From contig JBBISA010000012.1 of NCBI GenBank assembly GCA_037441525.1, forward strand, positions 1-64,000: 64,000 nucleotides of DNA. Direction: 5' to 3'. The translations under genes were made by a program, and so were the position numbers. Origin of the DNA: SKVR01 sp037441525 (lineage in GTDB: Bacteria > Bacteroidota > Bacteroidia > Bacteroidales > UBA7960). The notes under the pieces are model-generated. The model did not search any database. It had not been told where the DNA came from and was given only the letters and a program-made list of their open reading frames with translations. This document shows, in pieces, positions 8,403 to 18,066 of this stretch; position 1 is the stretch's first letter, and each line of letters begins with the position of its first letter.

Positions 8403-9083
8403 TCAATTAGTTTCTAAAGTATCAGGTGGTGAAACAGAAGGCTGATCGATAAAAAATACAATCAGTTGTTCTGGGCCATGTGCACCCATTACAAGGGTTT
8501 TTTCAATATCTGCCGTACGACTGGGCCCGGTAATTACATTCACCATTGAAGGGAGTGCAGAGTCACGGTATTTCTCCTTTAGGGCTGTAAAAGCATGTTT
8601 AAGGTCATATACCAATTGATTACGCCAGGCGATAACAACGTGTATTGGTGGCCAGAAAAACCCTTTGCGTCCACTGCCAAGCCTGCTACTTACCATAATG
8701 CTTCCCAAGCGAGCAATGAGGAATTCACAGGTTGTAACTCCAAGTTGGGCATCGGTAAACTCATCGGGGGCATTAAAACAAAAAACGCCACAATCGTTAA
8801 GCATTTTTTGCAGGGGATGTTCATAGCAATGAACGCAGGTAATGTCTCTTTCCTTAAGGAACTCGGTAAAATTGGTGGCGAATTCATCAACCGAACTGCT
8901 GTATACAAACTGCCCTCCTACCCTTGCCAGAGCCTCAGCAAAATTCACTTCATCGTATTCTGAATCGGGTTGCTGATATATTTTATCGGAATAATCTTCG
9001 TCTAAATAGGGAGGATTCATCGGATTAACCAATGCATCCCTGATGGCCTTTAAAACTTTTTCCCTTGATGTGCTTTCCTCCAT
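8403..9083 (-). CDS. LUD-domain (LutC-like) protein
   Basis: A 226-residue LUD-domain protein related to LutC/YkgG of the lactate-utilisation system. A longer frame extends upstream to 9350 but would run into ftsH. The Met at 9083 starts the recognisable protein (MEESTSREKVLKAIRDALV) and leaves a 43-bp gap to ftsH, so it is chosen here. Recognisable segments: an N-terminal helical part, HCYEHPLQKMLND, CEFLIARLGSIMVSS, and the C-terminal VITGPSRTADIEKTLVMGAHGPEQL. The lutA and lutB partners are not adjacent. In Bacteroidota this gene commonly follows ftsH; the reason is not known. Confidence 0.8.
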   Translation of the reverse strand: MEESTSREKVLKAIRDALVNPMNPPYLDEDYSDKIYQQPDSEYDEVNFAEALARVGGQFVYSSSVDEFATNFTEFLKERDITCVHCYEHPLQKMLNDCGVFCFNAPDEFTDAQLGVTTCEFLIARLGSIMVSSRLGSGRKGFFWPPIHVVIAWRNQLVYDLKHAFTALKEKYRDSALPSMVNVITGPSRTADIEKTLVMGAHGPEQLIVFFIDQPSVSPPDTLETN

Positions 9084-9126
9084 TTGCCCTTTCGTAAATA
9101 GGTCAGTTGCTTCAGTTTTATGATTT

Positions 9127-11247
9127 TTAAACCTGTGAAGTATTGTTTCCTGCGGTTGTTGTTTCTGTCGTATCGTGGTTGGATGAAGCAGAAATATCAT
9201 CAACAGGGCTACCATTGCCTGATGGAGTCTCTTTGCCATTCTCAGCGATAAACGATTCGTGGTCATCAAAGGGTCGTTTCCCAAAAATCCGCTCAAGGTC
9301 CTCCCTGAATATGACTTCTTTTTCGAGGAGCAGATTGGCGAGGGCTTCAAGTTTATCGCTGTTTTCGGTAAGGATATTCAAGGCTCTCTGGTAAGCCGAA
9401 TCAATAATTTGTTTTACTTCATTATCAATTAGTTCAGCGGTTTTTTCAGAGTAGGGTCGTGTAAAAGAATATTCACTCTGACCGCTTGAATCATAGTAGG
9501 AAATGTTACCTATTTTTTTATTGAGCCCAAAATAAACCACCATTGCGTAAGCTTGCTTGGTAACTTTTTCGAGGTCGTTGAGTGCACCGGTTGAAACCCT
9601 GCCAAAGACCAGCTCTTCTGCAGCCCTGCCTGCCAATGCCGATGTTATTTCGTCAAACATTTGCTCATAGGTGGTGAGTTGTCTTTCTTCGGGCAGATAC
9701 CATGCGGCACCCAATGCCTTCCCCCGGGGCACAATGGTTACCTTTACCAAAGGGTGGGCATGCTCAAGGAGCCAACTTGTAGCAGCGTGGCCAGATTCGT
9801 GGAAAGCAACCACCTTTTTTTCATGGGGTGAAATTATTTTATTTCGTTTTTCGAGGCCCCCTATTATCCGGTCTACGGCATCGAGAAAGTCTTGCCTTTG
9901 AATTTCCTTTTTATTCCGGCGGGCTGCAATCAAAGCTGCTTCGTTGCATACATTGGCAATATCGGCTCCTGAAAAACCAGGTGTTTGCCGTGCCATAAAA
10001 TCAGACTGTACATCGTCGGCAAGCTTTAGAGGCTTCATGTGTACTTTGAAAATTGCTTTGCGCTCTTCCAGGTCGGGCATCTCAACCTGAATCTGCCGAT
10101 CGAATCTTCCTGCGCGCATAAGCGCCCGGTCAAGGATATCGGCACGGTTGGTAGCAGCTAAAATAATCACCCCAACGTTAGTACCAAAACCATCCATTTC
10201 GGTGAGCAGCTGGTTTAGAGTATTTTCCCTTTCGTCGTTGGCCCCGGTCACAGGATTGCGACCCCGGGCACGACCAATGGCATCAATCTCGTCGATAAAA
10301 ATGATACAGGGAGCTTTTTCCTTGGCCTGCTTAAATAGGTCACGCACCCGCGAAGCGCCAACACCCACAAACATTTCAACAAAATCAGACCCACTGAGCG
10401 AAAAGAAAGGAACCTGCGCTTCGCCGGCAACGGCTTTTGCAAGCAGGGTTTTTCCGGTTCCCGGAGGGCCTACCAACAGGGCTCCTTTAGGTATCTGACC
10501 GCCAAGGTCGGTATATTTTTTTGGATTTTTCAGGAAGTCAACAATTTCCATCAGTTCAATCTTTGCTTCGTCGAGTCCTGCCACATGGTTAAAATTGACG
10601 TTTACCCGGGTATCCTTATCAAATACTTGTGCCTTGGATTTTCCAATGTTGAATATCTGCCCGCCACCAGGCCCACCAGCCATACGCCGCATTATAAAAA
10701 TCCAGAAGACAATCAGTAGTCCGATAGGTAATAGCCAGCTCAGAATATCTGAGCCCCAGTCCTTACGCTGTTCGTAATAAACGGGGATGCGCTGATCGGG
10801 GGACAATTCAGCCTGTGCTTCATCAAGCCGGTTTACAAAATTATCAACCGACCCAATTTTAAAAGTAAAATGCGGCCCTTCGGTAAGGTTATTCTTCTCG
10901 ATCTCTTCGTACCTGCTGTGTCGGTCATTTCGAATATAAACTTCGATAATTTCGCGGTTAACCACAATAACTTTTTCAACATCGCCGCTGGGAAGTAATT
11001 GATTTTCGAATCGTTGCTGTGAAATCTCAACTGTCGTTCCACCCCACTTGAAAAACTGCAATCCAATAAATAGTACCGCCAGCAAACCATATATCCAATA
11101 AAAATTGAAGGGAGGAGTTTTTCCTTTCCCTGGTGTTACCGGAGCATTTTTTCGACCATTATCCTGTGATTTATAATCTTTCTCTTCCGAGCTGCCAGAA
11201 TTTTGGTTTAAGTAATTTGTTTTTGTTGTGTTCTCCTGTTTGTACAT
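9127..11247 (-). CDS. ftsH: ATP-dependent zinc metalloprotease FtsH
   Basis: A 706-residue membrane-anchored AAA+ protease that degrades unassembled membrane proteins and regulators. A hydrophilic N-terminus with basic and acidic stretches precedes the first transmembrane helix (about 47-63). A periplasmic domain follows, then a second helix (about 170-187). The AAA module shows Walker A GPPGTGKT, Walker B IIFIDEIDAIGR and the SRH region ATNRADILDRALMRAGRFDR. The zinc protease motif is HESGH in VAFHESGHAATSW. The C-terminal tail is Ser/Thr-rich and acidic. It follows rsfS by 78 bp on the same strand. Length is slightly above the usual 640-660 because of the extended tails. Confidence 0.97.
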   Translation of the reverse strand: MYKQENTTKTNYLNQNSGSSEEKDYKSQDNGRKNAPVTPGKGKTPPFNFYWIYGLLAVLFIGLQFFKWGGTTVEISQQRFENQLLPSGDVEKVIVVNREIIEVYIRNDRHSRYEEIEKNNLTEGPHFTFKIGSVDNFVNRLDEAQAELSPDQRIPVYYEQRKDWGSDILSWLLPIGLLIVFWIFIMRRMAGGPGGGQIFNIGKSKAQVFDKDTRVNVNFNHVAGLDEAKIELMEIVDFLKNPKKYTDLGGQIPKGALLVGPPGTGKTLLAKAVAGEAQVPFFSLSGSDFVEMFVGVGASRVRDLFKQAKEKAPCIIFIDEIDAIGRARGRNPVTGANDERENTLNQLLTEMDGFGTNVGVIILAATNRADILDRALMRAGRFDRQIQVEMPDLEERKAIFKVHMKPLKLADDVQSDFMARQTPGFSGADIANVCNEAALIAARRNKKEIQRQDFLDAVDRIIGGLEKRNKIISPHEKKVVAFHESGHAATSWLLEHAHPLVKVTIVPRGKALGAAWYLPEERQLTTYEQMFDEITSALAGRAAEELVFGRVSTGALNDLEKVTKQAYAMVVYFGLNKKIGNISYYDSSGQSEYSFTRPYSEKTAELIDNEVKQIIDSAYQRALNILTENSDKLEALANLLLEKEVIFREDLERIFGKRPFDDHESFIAENGKETPSGNGSPVDDISASSNHDTTETTTAGNNTSQV

Positions 11248-11325
11248 TCGTCGGAAATTATATAAATAATTATTGTTCCTTTTTTCAAGATTTGTTTGTT
11301 AATGGATAATTGCCTGCAATTCAGC

Positions 11326-11703
11326 TTAATAATCGGCAAAGCGTTTGAGAGGGGCATCAGCCCAAAGGTCTTCAAGTTTGTAATAATTTCTTACTTCCTG
11401 CTGAAAAACATGCACAACAACATTTAGATAGTCAAGCAGAATCCACTCAGCATTTGAAAAGCCTTCTCTTCGGCGGGGTTTTATTCCGGTGTTCAGACTA
11501 ACCATTTCTTCTACTGATTCGGCAATGGCACTAACATGGGTGTTACTGGTTCCATGGCACACCACAAAGTAATCGCACACTGTGCTTTTGATGGTTGCCA
11601 AATCGAGGCAGGTAATTTCTTTTCCTTTCTTTTCCTGAATTCCTTTAATAACTTCTTCAATCAATATCTGAGTTTTGTCTGAAACCTTATTTGCTATCAT
11701 CAA
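11326..11703 (-). CDS. rsfS: Ribosome silencing factor RsfS
   Basis: A 125-residue RsfS/RsfA (Iojap family) protein that binds ribosomal protein L14 and blocks subunit joining in slow growth. Family features visible: the KGKEITCLDLATIKSTVCDYFVVC core, the NTHVSAIAESVEE helix, and the C-terminal EWILLDYLNVVVHVFQQEVRNYY-type strand with its characteristic Trp and His. It is the first gene of a minus-strand unit running through ftsH to psd. A 271-bp gap separates it from the divergent birA. Confidence 0.92.
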   Translation of the reverse strand: MMIANKVSDKTQILIEEVIKGIQEKKGKEITCLDLATIKSTVCDYFVVCHGTSNTHVSAIAESVEEMVSLNTGIKPRRREGFSNAEWILLDYLNVVVHVFQQEVRNYYKLEDLWADAPLKRFADY

Positions 11704-11975
11704 AAAATTTATTTGTTAAACTTCGGTTTGAATTCTACATTTGTAAAAGCACTGTTTTTCAGGTTTTACTTAATAACTAAAGGCAAGTGGCAAAGGTAAC
11801 CAATTTTCAGAGATTAACCTTTTTGGAATATCATTTAGAACTATGCTTTTTGTTTTTTTAAACTGCTGATATGCATAATTATCAATCAGAAAGTTAATTT
11901 AATATTGATAACACCTATTCAGTAGAAATGTTTTGATAGGTTCTTTGCTCTATGGGGAGCTAAATTAATTATTCG

Positions 11976-12734
11976 ATGGATAGACCAGATTTTTTAAACA
12001 GACTATTGTGGTTTGATGAACTTGATTCGACCAACAACAAATCAAGGGAACTAATCAGGGAAAACCGGGTTAACCATGGTTCGATCATATCAGCTTTTTC
12101 GCAGGTATCAGGCAAGGGATATGCTGGAAATAGCTGGGAAAGTGAGGCCGGTAAAAACATAACGGCATCCTGGATTTTGAGCCCAGGGTTCCTTGCCCCT
12201 AACCTTCAGTTTCGCTTAACTAAAGTTATATCGCTGGCAATCAGAGATTTTATCAAGTACTACCTGGGTTCACTTGCTGAAATTTGTATTAAGTGGCCCA
12301 ACGATATTTATGCCGACAACAAGAAAATTGCAGGGGTACTGATCGAAAACAATATTATGGCCGAAAAAATCAGGGATAGTATCTGTGGAATTGGAATCAA
12401 TATAAATCAGAGAAAATTCGTTAGCAGTGCACCAAATCCGGTTTCACTATCAATGATAACCGGACAGGAATATTTGATTGAAGGAATGATTGGTCATATT
12501 GATGATTTGATTTTTAAGTGGTACGAATTACTGCAAAGAGATGAACTGAAAATGATTGATCACAATTACCTTGGTGCCTTATACAGAGTAAATCAGTACT
12601 CTGAGTTCAAAAGAGATAACAACCTTTTTGGAGGCTACATAAGGGGCACAGACCCGGCAGGCCGGTTGATAATTGAAGGCAGAGGCGGGATTGTTACTGT
12701 TTTCGATTTTAAAGATATCGCAATGGTAATATGA
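11976..12734 (+). CDS. birA: Biotin--[acetyl-CoA-carboxylase] ligase
   Basis: A 252-residue monofunctional biotin protein ligase (class I, no N-terminal DNA-binding domain), so it biotinylates carboxylase carrier proteins but should not repress biotin genes. Motifs: LDSTNNKSRELI for substrate binding; the biotinyl-AMP loop, here SGKGYAGNSWESEAGKN where many relatives have GRGQRGNSW; the catalytic KWPNDIYADNKKIAGVLIEN segment; and a C-terminal SH3-like cap ending VTVFDFKDIAMV. The altered loop start (GKG for GRG) is a mild deviation. It converges with the SRPBCC gene, with 1 bp between. Confidence 0.9.
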   Translation: MDRPDFLNRLLWFDELDSTNNKSRELIRENRVNHGSIISAFSQVSGKGYAGNSWESEAGKNITASWILSPGFLAPNLQFRLTKVISLAIRDFIKYYLGSLAEICIKWPNDIYADNKKIAGVLIENNIMAEKIRDSICGIGININQRKFVSSAPNPVSLSMITGQEYLIEGMIGHIDDLIFKWYELLQRDELKMIDHNYLGALYRVNQYSEFKRDNNLFGGYIRGTDPAGRLIIEGRGGIVTVFDFKDIAMVI

Positions 12735-12735
12735 C

Positions 12736-13140
12736 CTATTGGGAAAAATGTTGCTGAAGTTTGCCTGCCAAAATATCCACAAAATTCTGCAAGGGGCGCG
12801 AAGCCATTACCTTAATAAAGGGGTTCAGGTCGGCATTAAAGACAATTGTAGCGTTGCAGTGGGCTTCGTCCTGGTGCCCCAGTATAACATCGAGAGTATA
12901 ATCGATGGGGTTTTTTCCGTGCGAAACAATATGTACGTTTTCAGGCCTGGTTTTGGATTCGATTTTCATGCTCAGGTCGGCGAGCCCATCGATAGTGAAA
13001 GAGCACGAATCCTGGTTCGATTTCCAGTTTTTTATTTGTTCAGGCATTATATGCTGAAAATTTGTAAAGTCGCCAATAAAATCAAAGACGATGGCAGATG
13101 AGGCGGCAATCTCTACCCTTTGACTTCTGAACTCTGTCAT
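12736..13140 (-). CDS. SRPBCC/START-like domain protein
   Basis: A 134-residue single-domain protein with the SRPBCC helix-grip pattern. It opens with a beta strand plus VFDFIGDFTNFQHIMPEQIKNW, passes through alternating strands (CSFTIDGLADLSMKIESKT), and ends in a long amphipathic helix (PFIKVMASRPLQNFVDILAGKLQQHF). Such proteins bind hydrophobic ligands; many Bacteroidota encode one next to pyrE, as here (29 bp downstream of pyrE). No ligand can be assigned. Confidence 0.7.
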   Translation of the reverse strand: MTEFRSQRVEIAASSAIVFDFIGDFTNFQHIMPEQIKNWKSNQDSCSFTIDGLADLSMKIESKTRPENVHIVSHGKNPIDYTLDVILGHQDEAHCNATIVFNADLNPFIKVMASRPLQNFVDILAGKLQQHFSQ

Positions 13141-13169
13141 TAAATGAGGGGATTTCTAAAAAACAATAA

Positions 13170-13808
13170 TTATGGTTGAACCTTCTGTCCCCAGGCTGTT
13201 GGGTTTTCGCGCCATTTTTCGAGGGATTCAAAGTTGCTGTGGTGCATTAGTCCTTTGTTTACAGCCACCTTTATCAGGGTATCAAAATTTGTGAGGGTAT
13301 CCAACCGACACTTGGCCGATTCCATGTTTTCGGTTGCCCTGTCAAGATCATAGGTAAAAATGGCTATCATGCCCAAAACGTCAGCTTTTGCATTTACCAA
13401 TGCATCAACTGCCGCCAAACTGCTTTGTCCGGTTGATACAAGGTCTTCAATTACTACAACTTTTACTCCTTCGGGAAGGTACCCTTCTACCTGATTTCCA
13501 AGGCCGTGGTCTTTTTGCGAACTTCTTACATATACGAAGGGGAGATTGAGTTTAGCAGCAACTAATACCCCATGGGCAATTGCCCCGGTTGCAACTCCGG
13601 CAATTACCGCGGCATTAGGATATAATTGTTTTACCCGTTCGGCAAGCGATTGACTAACAAACTCTCTTACCTCGGGGAAAGACAATATTCGGCGGTTGTC
13701 GCAGTAAATGGGTGATTTCATTCCCGATGCCCAGGTAAAAGGCTGGTTAACATTTAGTTTTACAGCCTCAATCTGTAACAGATACTCGGCTACTTTTTCG
13801 TTTACCAT
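13170..13808 (-). CDS. pyrE: Orotate phosphoribosyltransferase
   Basis: A 212-residue PRTase that joins orotate to PRPP to form OMP in pyrimidine synthesis. The PRPP-binding signature is VVVIEDLVSTGQSSLAAVDAL (about 115-135). The catalytic loop is in YVRSSQKDHGLGNQ, where Lys and His are conserved, and the N-terminal substrate region is FTWASGMKSPIYCDNR. Length matches the family. It is probably co-transcribed with the small SRPBCC gene. No attenuator-like hairpin was seen in the 178 bp before it. Confidence 0.95.
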   Translation of the reverse strand: MVNEKVAEYLLQIEAVKLNVNQPFTWASGMKSPIYCDNRRILSFPEVREFVSQSLAERVKQLYPNAAVIAGVATGAIAHGVLVAAKLNLPFVYVRSSQKDHGLGNQVEGYLPEGVKVVVIEDLVSTGQSSLAAVDALVNAKADVLGMIAIFTYDLDRATENMESAKCRLDTLTNFDTLIKVAVNKGLMHHSNFESLEKWRENPTAWGQKVQP

Positions 13809-13986
13809 GAATATTTTGATTTGGGTGGAAAATTGTGGCGCAAACGTACGGATTTTTTATTAATAAATAAATACGCAAAGATTGTATTGGTGCGGGTAAA
13901 GCAAACAAAAAGCTACATTTGCCTGTAATTTTATACCGGTAGCCACCGGTCTAACCGAATACCCCCCCTAATGAAACAAAACAAAT

Positions 13987-14625
13987 ATGACAAAAATATT
14001 TTTCAACAACAGCACTATTTTACTAACAGACGAAAAGCCAGACACAAATGATTATTCCTTTGAATTTAGGAAAGTTGCCCAAATGGGAGTTTACTGGCTG
14101 TTAAATCAGGTTGCCTGTTCAGATTTTCCATCAGAAATATATATCTGGGGAGAAACGCCTGCAACAATATTGGCCAGATTTCAAAAAGAGCTCACAGTGA
14201 TTGTTGCTGGTGGCGGGCTTATAAGAAACCCTGGAGGGGAAGTACTTTTTATTTTTCGGAAAGGCAAATGGGATTTTCCGAAAGGGAAGCCCGAAGGCAC
14301 TGAAAATATAGAGAATACTGCCCTTAGAGAAGTTGAAGAAGAGTGTGGATTAAAAAAGCTCCGGATTATTGCACCACTGCCCGACACATATCACATTTAC
14401 TCCTTTACTGAAAAGGTATTTGCCTTAAAACAATGCAAATGGTTTTTAATGGAAACTTCTGCCAACGGAAGGTTGACATTACAAACTGAAGAAGGAATTA
14501 CAGATGCACAGTGGATTGCATTGCCTTTCCCGGAAGAGATAATTAACGGAGCTTATTTTTCCATAAGGCAATTAGCAATTTGGTACCAGCAAAATTACCT
14601 GCGTCTTCCCGGACGTTGGGGTTGA
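13987..14625 (+). CDS. NUDIX hydrolase
   Basis: A 212-residue protein with a complete NUDIX box: GKPEGTEN (Gx5E), seven residues, then REVEEECGL, at about residues 97-118. The box is preceded by the strand LFIFRKGKWDFPKG. The N-terminal 65 residues have no recognised domain and look like a family-specific extension. The enzyme should hydrolyse a nucleoside diphosphate linked to another moiety; the substrate is undetermined. The last 31 bp overlap the convergent TlpA-like gene. Confidence 0.85.
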   Translation: MTKIFFNNSTILLTDEKPDTNDYSFEFRKVAQMGVYWLLNQVACSDFPSEIYIWGETPATILARFQKELTVIVAGGGLIRNPGGEVLFIFRKGKWDFPKGKPEGTENIENTALREVEEECGLKKLRIIAPLPDTYHIYSFTEKVFALKQCKWFLMETSANGRLTLQTEEGITDAQWIALPFPEEIINGAYFSIRQLAIWYQQNYLRLPGRWG

Positions 14626-16025
14626 GGTAAAGGCTGAACCATAAGGCGATCAAGAACCTGAACCAGTTCATCAGAGGGTTTGGGTGCCGGATAACTTATT
14701 ATTTTGCCGTCCTGGCCTATCAGCATATAAGTTGGAAAAGTCCTTACCTGAAAGGCATCGAGTAATCTGAAATCTCTGTTAAAATAAAGGTTTTCCCAAG
14801 GCAGATTGGCATTGTTGAGCATGGAATTAAAATCGCGATTATGCCTGTCGGCCGAAACACCAATTACATTAAATCCATTATTATAGCGCTTCAGCAATTC
14901 AGTAATTGCTGAAAAATCAACCTGACAGGTTTCGCACCAGCTGGTCCAGAACACCAGCAGTGTAGGTTTTCCCGAATAGTTACCCGGGAAATTTATTTCA
15001 ATTCCCTGTCGGTTGGCAAACTGGAATGAGGGTGCTGGTTCACCGGCCCGAAGATACGTTAACTGGTGCAATACATTTTTTGATATAATTCTGTGCTGCG
15101 GAAACTTACTGTTTTCGAAAGTAAATCTTAGCATTGATTCAATATTCGCAATGTTAAAATCAGGGTTGCCATGCATGGATTGTAAACCCTTGATCATAAC
15201 CAATTCGCGCAGCACTTCATTCCTAAGGATGGTATCTTTTCCCAGGGAATCCATCAATGCATGATAACTTCCCAGATTATTTACTGTATGCTGCAAGTCG
15301 CGAATGGTAATATTGCGGCTACCGGCGAAGATAAAGGTTTCAAAAACAGTATTGAACAGGTTCATATACTGCGTATTGTTATACAAAACCGGTTGACCAA
15401 TAAAATAATCGCGAACCAGTTCATTAAACCTTACCAGATTGGCAGCATGACGGTAGTAACCAATTTTATAGCGCTTATATTCAGAAAAGTAGCGATTCTG
15501 TTCTGCTAAAAACTGTTTATCTACCTTCTCTACGATTGACCTAAAGACCTCTGTGTTGCGATTGGTATAAATAGCAGAATATCTTTCAGCAAGCTCCTGA
15601 TAAAGCTTGTCTTCGAGCATTTCAATGTTATTGTTGAGAGAATGCCCGGCAATTGTGAATTCGAAGAACCAGGGATTAAGCCAGGGGTTGATACGATCAT
15701 TTAACCTGTCAAAATTCACTTCATTAAAGGTAAACTGGTAATTTTTGCCAGGTTCGGCGAAAAAGCCCATTCGTGCATGATCTATCCTGAAAAAGAAATA
15801 GCCCGCTTCAAAACGCGAAAACCTGAAACTGAATTTTCCTTCATTATCAATGGTGGATGATGAAATTTCCTGCTCACGATAGGAAATCAGATCACCGTAT
15901 TCCATAAGCCTTATTTCACGCCCGCTTGCCCCGGGGAACACTCCGTTTAGAGTAATATCAAAGCTTTGGGCCCACAGGGAAATTCCAGATAAGACAAAGA
16001 TGAGTGGCAGAATGAATCGCATCAT
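14595..16025 (-). CDS. TlpA-family thioredoxin-like envelope protein
   Basis: About 476 residues from the double-Met start at 16022-16025, chosen because it begins a clean signal peptide (MRFILPLIFVLSGISLWAQS) with cleavage after WAQ. The frame remains open to 16079 without a better signal. A long N-terminal region rich in aromatic residues resembles the DUF4369-like part of Bacteroidota TlpA proteins. The C-terminal thioredoxin fold (about 345-470) carries the redox motif WTSWCETCQVDFS, with CETC as the active-site pair. It is predicted to act in periplasmic disulfide reduction. It lies just downstream of coaD on the same strand. Confidence 0.85.
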   Translation of the reverse strand: MMRFILPLIFVLSGISLWAQSFDITLNGVFPGASGREIRLMEYGDLISYREQEISSSTIDNEGKFSFRFSRFEAGYFFFRIDHARMGFFAEPGKNYQFTFNEVNFDRLNDRINPWLNPWFFEFTIAGHSLNNNIEMLEDKLYQELAERYSAIYTNRNTEVFRSIVEKVDKQFLAEQNRYFSEYKRYKIGYYRHAANLVRFNELVRDYFIGQPVLYNNTQYMNLFNTVFETFIFAGSRNITIRDLQHTVNNLGSYHALMDSLGKDTILRNEVLRELVMIKGLQSMHGNPDFNIANIESMLRFTFENSKFPQHRIISKNVLHQLTYLRAGEPAPSFQFANRQGIEINFPGNYSGKPTLLVFWTSWCETCQVDFSAITELLKRYNNGFNVIGVSADRHNRDFNSMLNNANLPWENLYFNRDFRLLDAFQVRTFPTYMLIGQDGKIISYPAPKPSDELVQVLDRLMVQPLPQPQRPGRRR

Positions 16026-16125
16026 TGGAACTAACTTGAACAGATATGTAAAGGGAAAAACAAATACAATGGGAGGCACATTTCAATTTTCGGGCCAATA
16101 AACCATTATTCTATTGGTTAGGTAA

Positions 16126-16596
16126 CTAAAAAGCCATAGTTCGAGAAACAGCTTCAGGCACAAACTGAGAGATATCGCCCCGATTGCGGATTATATCTCG
16201 TACAATTGATGATGTAAGAGCAGTATGCTCGGGGGTGGTAAGCAAGAAAACAGTTTCAATGCCCGGATGCATTTGTTTATTCATCTGGCCAATGCTTCTC
16301 TCAAACTCAAAATCGGCTGAAGTGCGCAATCCTCTTAGTATATAGCCAGCATTGACCTTACGGCAAAAATCGACAGTTAAACCGGTGTAGGTAGTAATTT
16401 CAATACTCGTAATGCCATCAAAAACTTGTTTGAGCCACTCAACCCTTTGGTCAACGCTGAAAAAACCTGTCTTTTCAGCGTTAACCCCCACCGCAATAAT
16501 AATACGGTCGAAAAGGGGCACTGCCCTTAACACAATTGATTCGTGCCCCTTGGTAATGGGGTCGAAGGAGCCGGGGAATATTGCTATTTTATCCAT
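16126..16596 (-). CDS. coaD: Phosphopantetheine adenylyltransferase
   Basis: A 156-residue enzyme for the penultimate step of coenzyme A synthesis (4'-phosphopantetheine + ATP to dephospho-CoA). The start at 16596 places the invariant N-terminus MDKIAIFPGSFDPITKGHES first; an upstream in-frame Met at 16629 would add 11 non-conserved residues. The C-terminal ATP-site signature is SSIVRDIIRNRGDISQFVP. It lies 48 bp after rsmD, an arrangement frequent in bacteria. Confidence 0.95.
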   Translation of the reverse strand: MDKIAIFPGSFDPITKGHESIVLRAVPLFDRIIIAVGVNAEKTGFFSVDQRVEWLKQVFDGITSIEITTYTGLTVDFCRKVNAGYILRGLRTSADFEFERSIGQMNKQMHPGIETVFLLTTPEHTALTSSIVRDIIRNRGDISQFVPEAVSRTMAF

Positions 16597-16644
16597 ATCA
16601 TAATGGTTTTTGGTACTAAACTTACCCATGCTTAAGTTTCAAAA

Positions 16645-17187
16645 CTACTCGTTTTCGTATCTGAAAAATGAAAAATGAACCTTACCATATCTGCGGGTTT
16701 CAAAAAACCAGGGCAGGGACGAAAGTTTTTTCCCTTCACCATGCTCCACTACCAGCCAGCCGCCGGGATTTACTAACCCATTTTCGAGCACTGAAGCAGG
16801 TATTTCATTTAAATCGCTGTAGTCATAAGGAGGGTCGGCAAATACAATATCAAATCTTACTTTGCAGAAACCGATAAATTGAAGAGCATCGGCCCTTACC
16901 GGTCTCAAATTTGACATTTGCAAATCTTGGGCAGTTTTTTTTATAAACTGAACACAATGGTTGTTTATATCAACGGCAACAATTTCCTTTGCCCCTCTTG
17001 ATGCAAATTCGTAGGAAATATTTCCGGTTCCTGCAAAAAGATCTAAAATTGAAAGTCCTTCAAAATCAAAATGATTGTTGATAATATTAAACAATGCTTC
17101 TTTGGCCATATCGGTGGTTGGCCTTACCGGCAACTTTGAAGGGGCAATAATTTGCCGACGCTGATTCTTCCCTCCTATTATCCGCAT
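16645..17187 (-). CDS. rsmD: 16S rRNA (guanine966-N2)-methyltransferase RsmD
   Basis: A 180-residue SAM-dependent methyltransferase acting on the small ribosomal subunit. Recognition: the basic N-terminus MRIIGGKNQRRQIIAP, PTTDMAKEALFNII, SAM motif I DLFAGTGNISYEFASRGA, and the catalytic motif IV FADPPYDY (DPPY). Its start overlaps the end of the DUF3822 gene by 10 bp, and coaD follows, so the DUF3822-rsmD-coaD order implies a co-expressed unit. Confidence 0.94.
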   Translation of the reverse strand: MRIIGGKNQRRQIIAPSKLPVRPTTDMAKEALFNIINNHFDFEGLSILDLFAGTGNISYEFASRGAKEIVAVDINNHCVQFIKKTAQDLQMSNLRPVRADALQFIGFCKVRFDIVFADPPYDYSDLNEIPASVLENGLVNPGGWLVVEHGEGKKLSSLPWFFETRRYGKVHFSFFRYENE

Positions 17188-18047
17188 GAGTTCAGGTTTA
17201 ATAGGTTAAAGTAATAATGATGGGGAATATTGTCAAAACCGTCACAGTACTTATATAGTTCGCTGCGGGGTCCAAAAAAAACAGATTTAACGTATAGCCT
17301 GATTTTTTTGTAAAATTCTGATGAAATATTTACTTCCCCAACTATCATCGTATCAAGCTTTTCAGCATCAAGTCCAAGGTTTTCGAGTACAAAAAAGAGA
17401 TAATAGAAAAAGTCGTCCCAGGTTTGATAATTGAAGGAATTGTAGAACTTAAATACACCTTCTTCAAAAACAAGAATTTCAAAATGGTCGGGTTTTATGT
17501 GTAATACAAGATTGGCTTGCACACCTCCATACCTCAGCAAGTATAGAACATTTTCAATAAGACACGATGCATGGTGTCTTATTCGACTACCCGGGAAAAG
17601 AAAGTTGATTTTCCGGAGTAATGCCAGCGGAAAGGGGTAAACAGCGAATGCCTGAAGGTTATTAAGCTTGTCGACCTTAACTTCTACATCGGTTTCAGGA
17701 TACATATTAAAATCAACAAACTGATTTTTACCGGTAAACGTAAAAAGATTGGCCGGCACCAGTGTTACCTTAGGGCTTGCATAAGATACGGTTATGCGTT
17801 GATAGAAGGAACTGAGGAACCGACGGTTGTGGGCAAAACTCTCGAGCAAATTTCCAATTAACCGGGCATCTTTAATGGGTTCCATGGAGAATGATTCCAG
17901 GAGAGTGTATTTAAATCTGTCGGTATCAAGTATACAATAAGAAAATCCACCGGGCGAAAGCTCGATGGATAAGAAGTTCTTTCCGGATTGGCTTAACACA
18001 TTGCCCGGATCCTGAATACTATATAGTTCCTGAACGGGATAATGCAT
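17178..18047 (-). CDS. DUF3822 family protein
   Basis: A 289-residue DUF3822 protein, a family almost confined to Bacteroidota and commonly adjacent to rsmD. It begins with strands typical of an actin-like (ASKHA) fold: FLSIELSPGGFSYCILDTDRF at about 24-44, then NLVLHIKPDHFEILVFEEGVFKFYN, and a late DTMIVGEVN segment. That pattern makes a nucleotide-binding or scaffold role plausible, but this is inference. It overlaps rsmD by 10 bp. No enzymatic function is known. Confidence 0.82.
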   Translation of the reverse strand: MHYPVQELYSIQDPGNVLSQSGKNFLSIELSPGGFSYCILDTDRFKYTLLESFSMEPIKDARLIGNLLESFAHNRRFLSSFYQRITVSYASPKVTLVPANLFTFTGKNQFVDFNMYPETDVEVKVDKLNNLQAFAVYPFPLALLRKINFLFPGSRIRHHASCLIENVLYLLRYGGVQANLVLHIKPDHFEILVFEEGVFKFYNSFNYQTWDDFFYYLFFVLENLGLDAEKLDTMIVGEVNISSEFYKKIRLYVKSVFFGPRSELYKYCDGFDNIPHHYYFNLLNLNSCG

Positions 18048-18066
18048 TATATAATATGGAGATTAA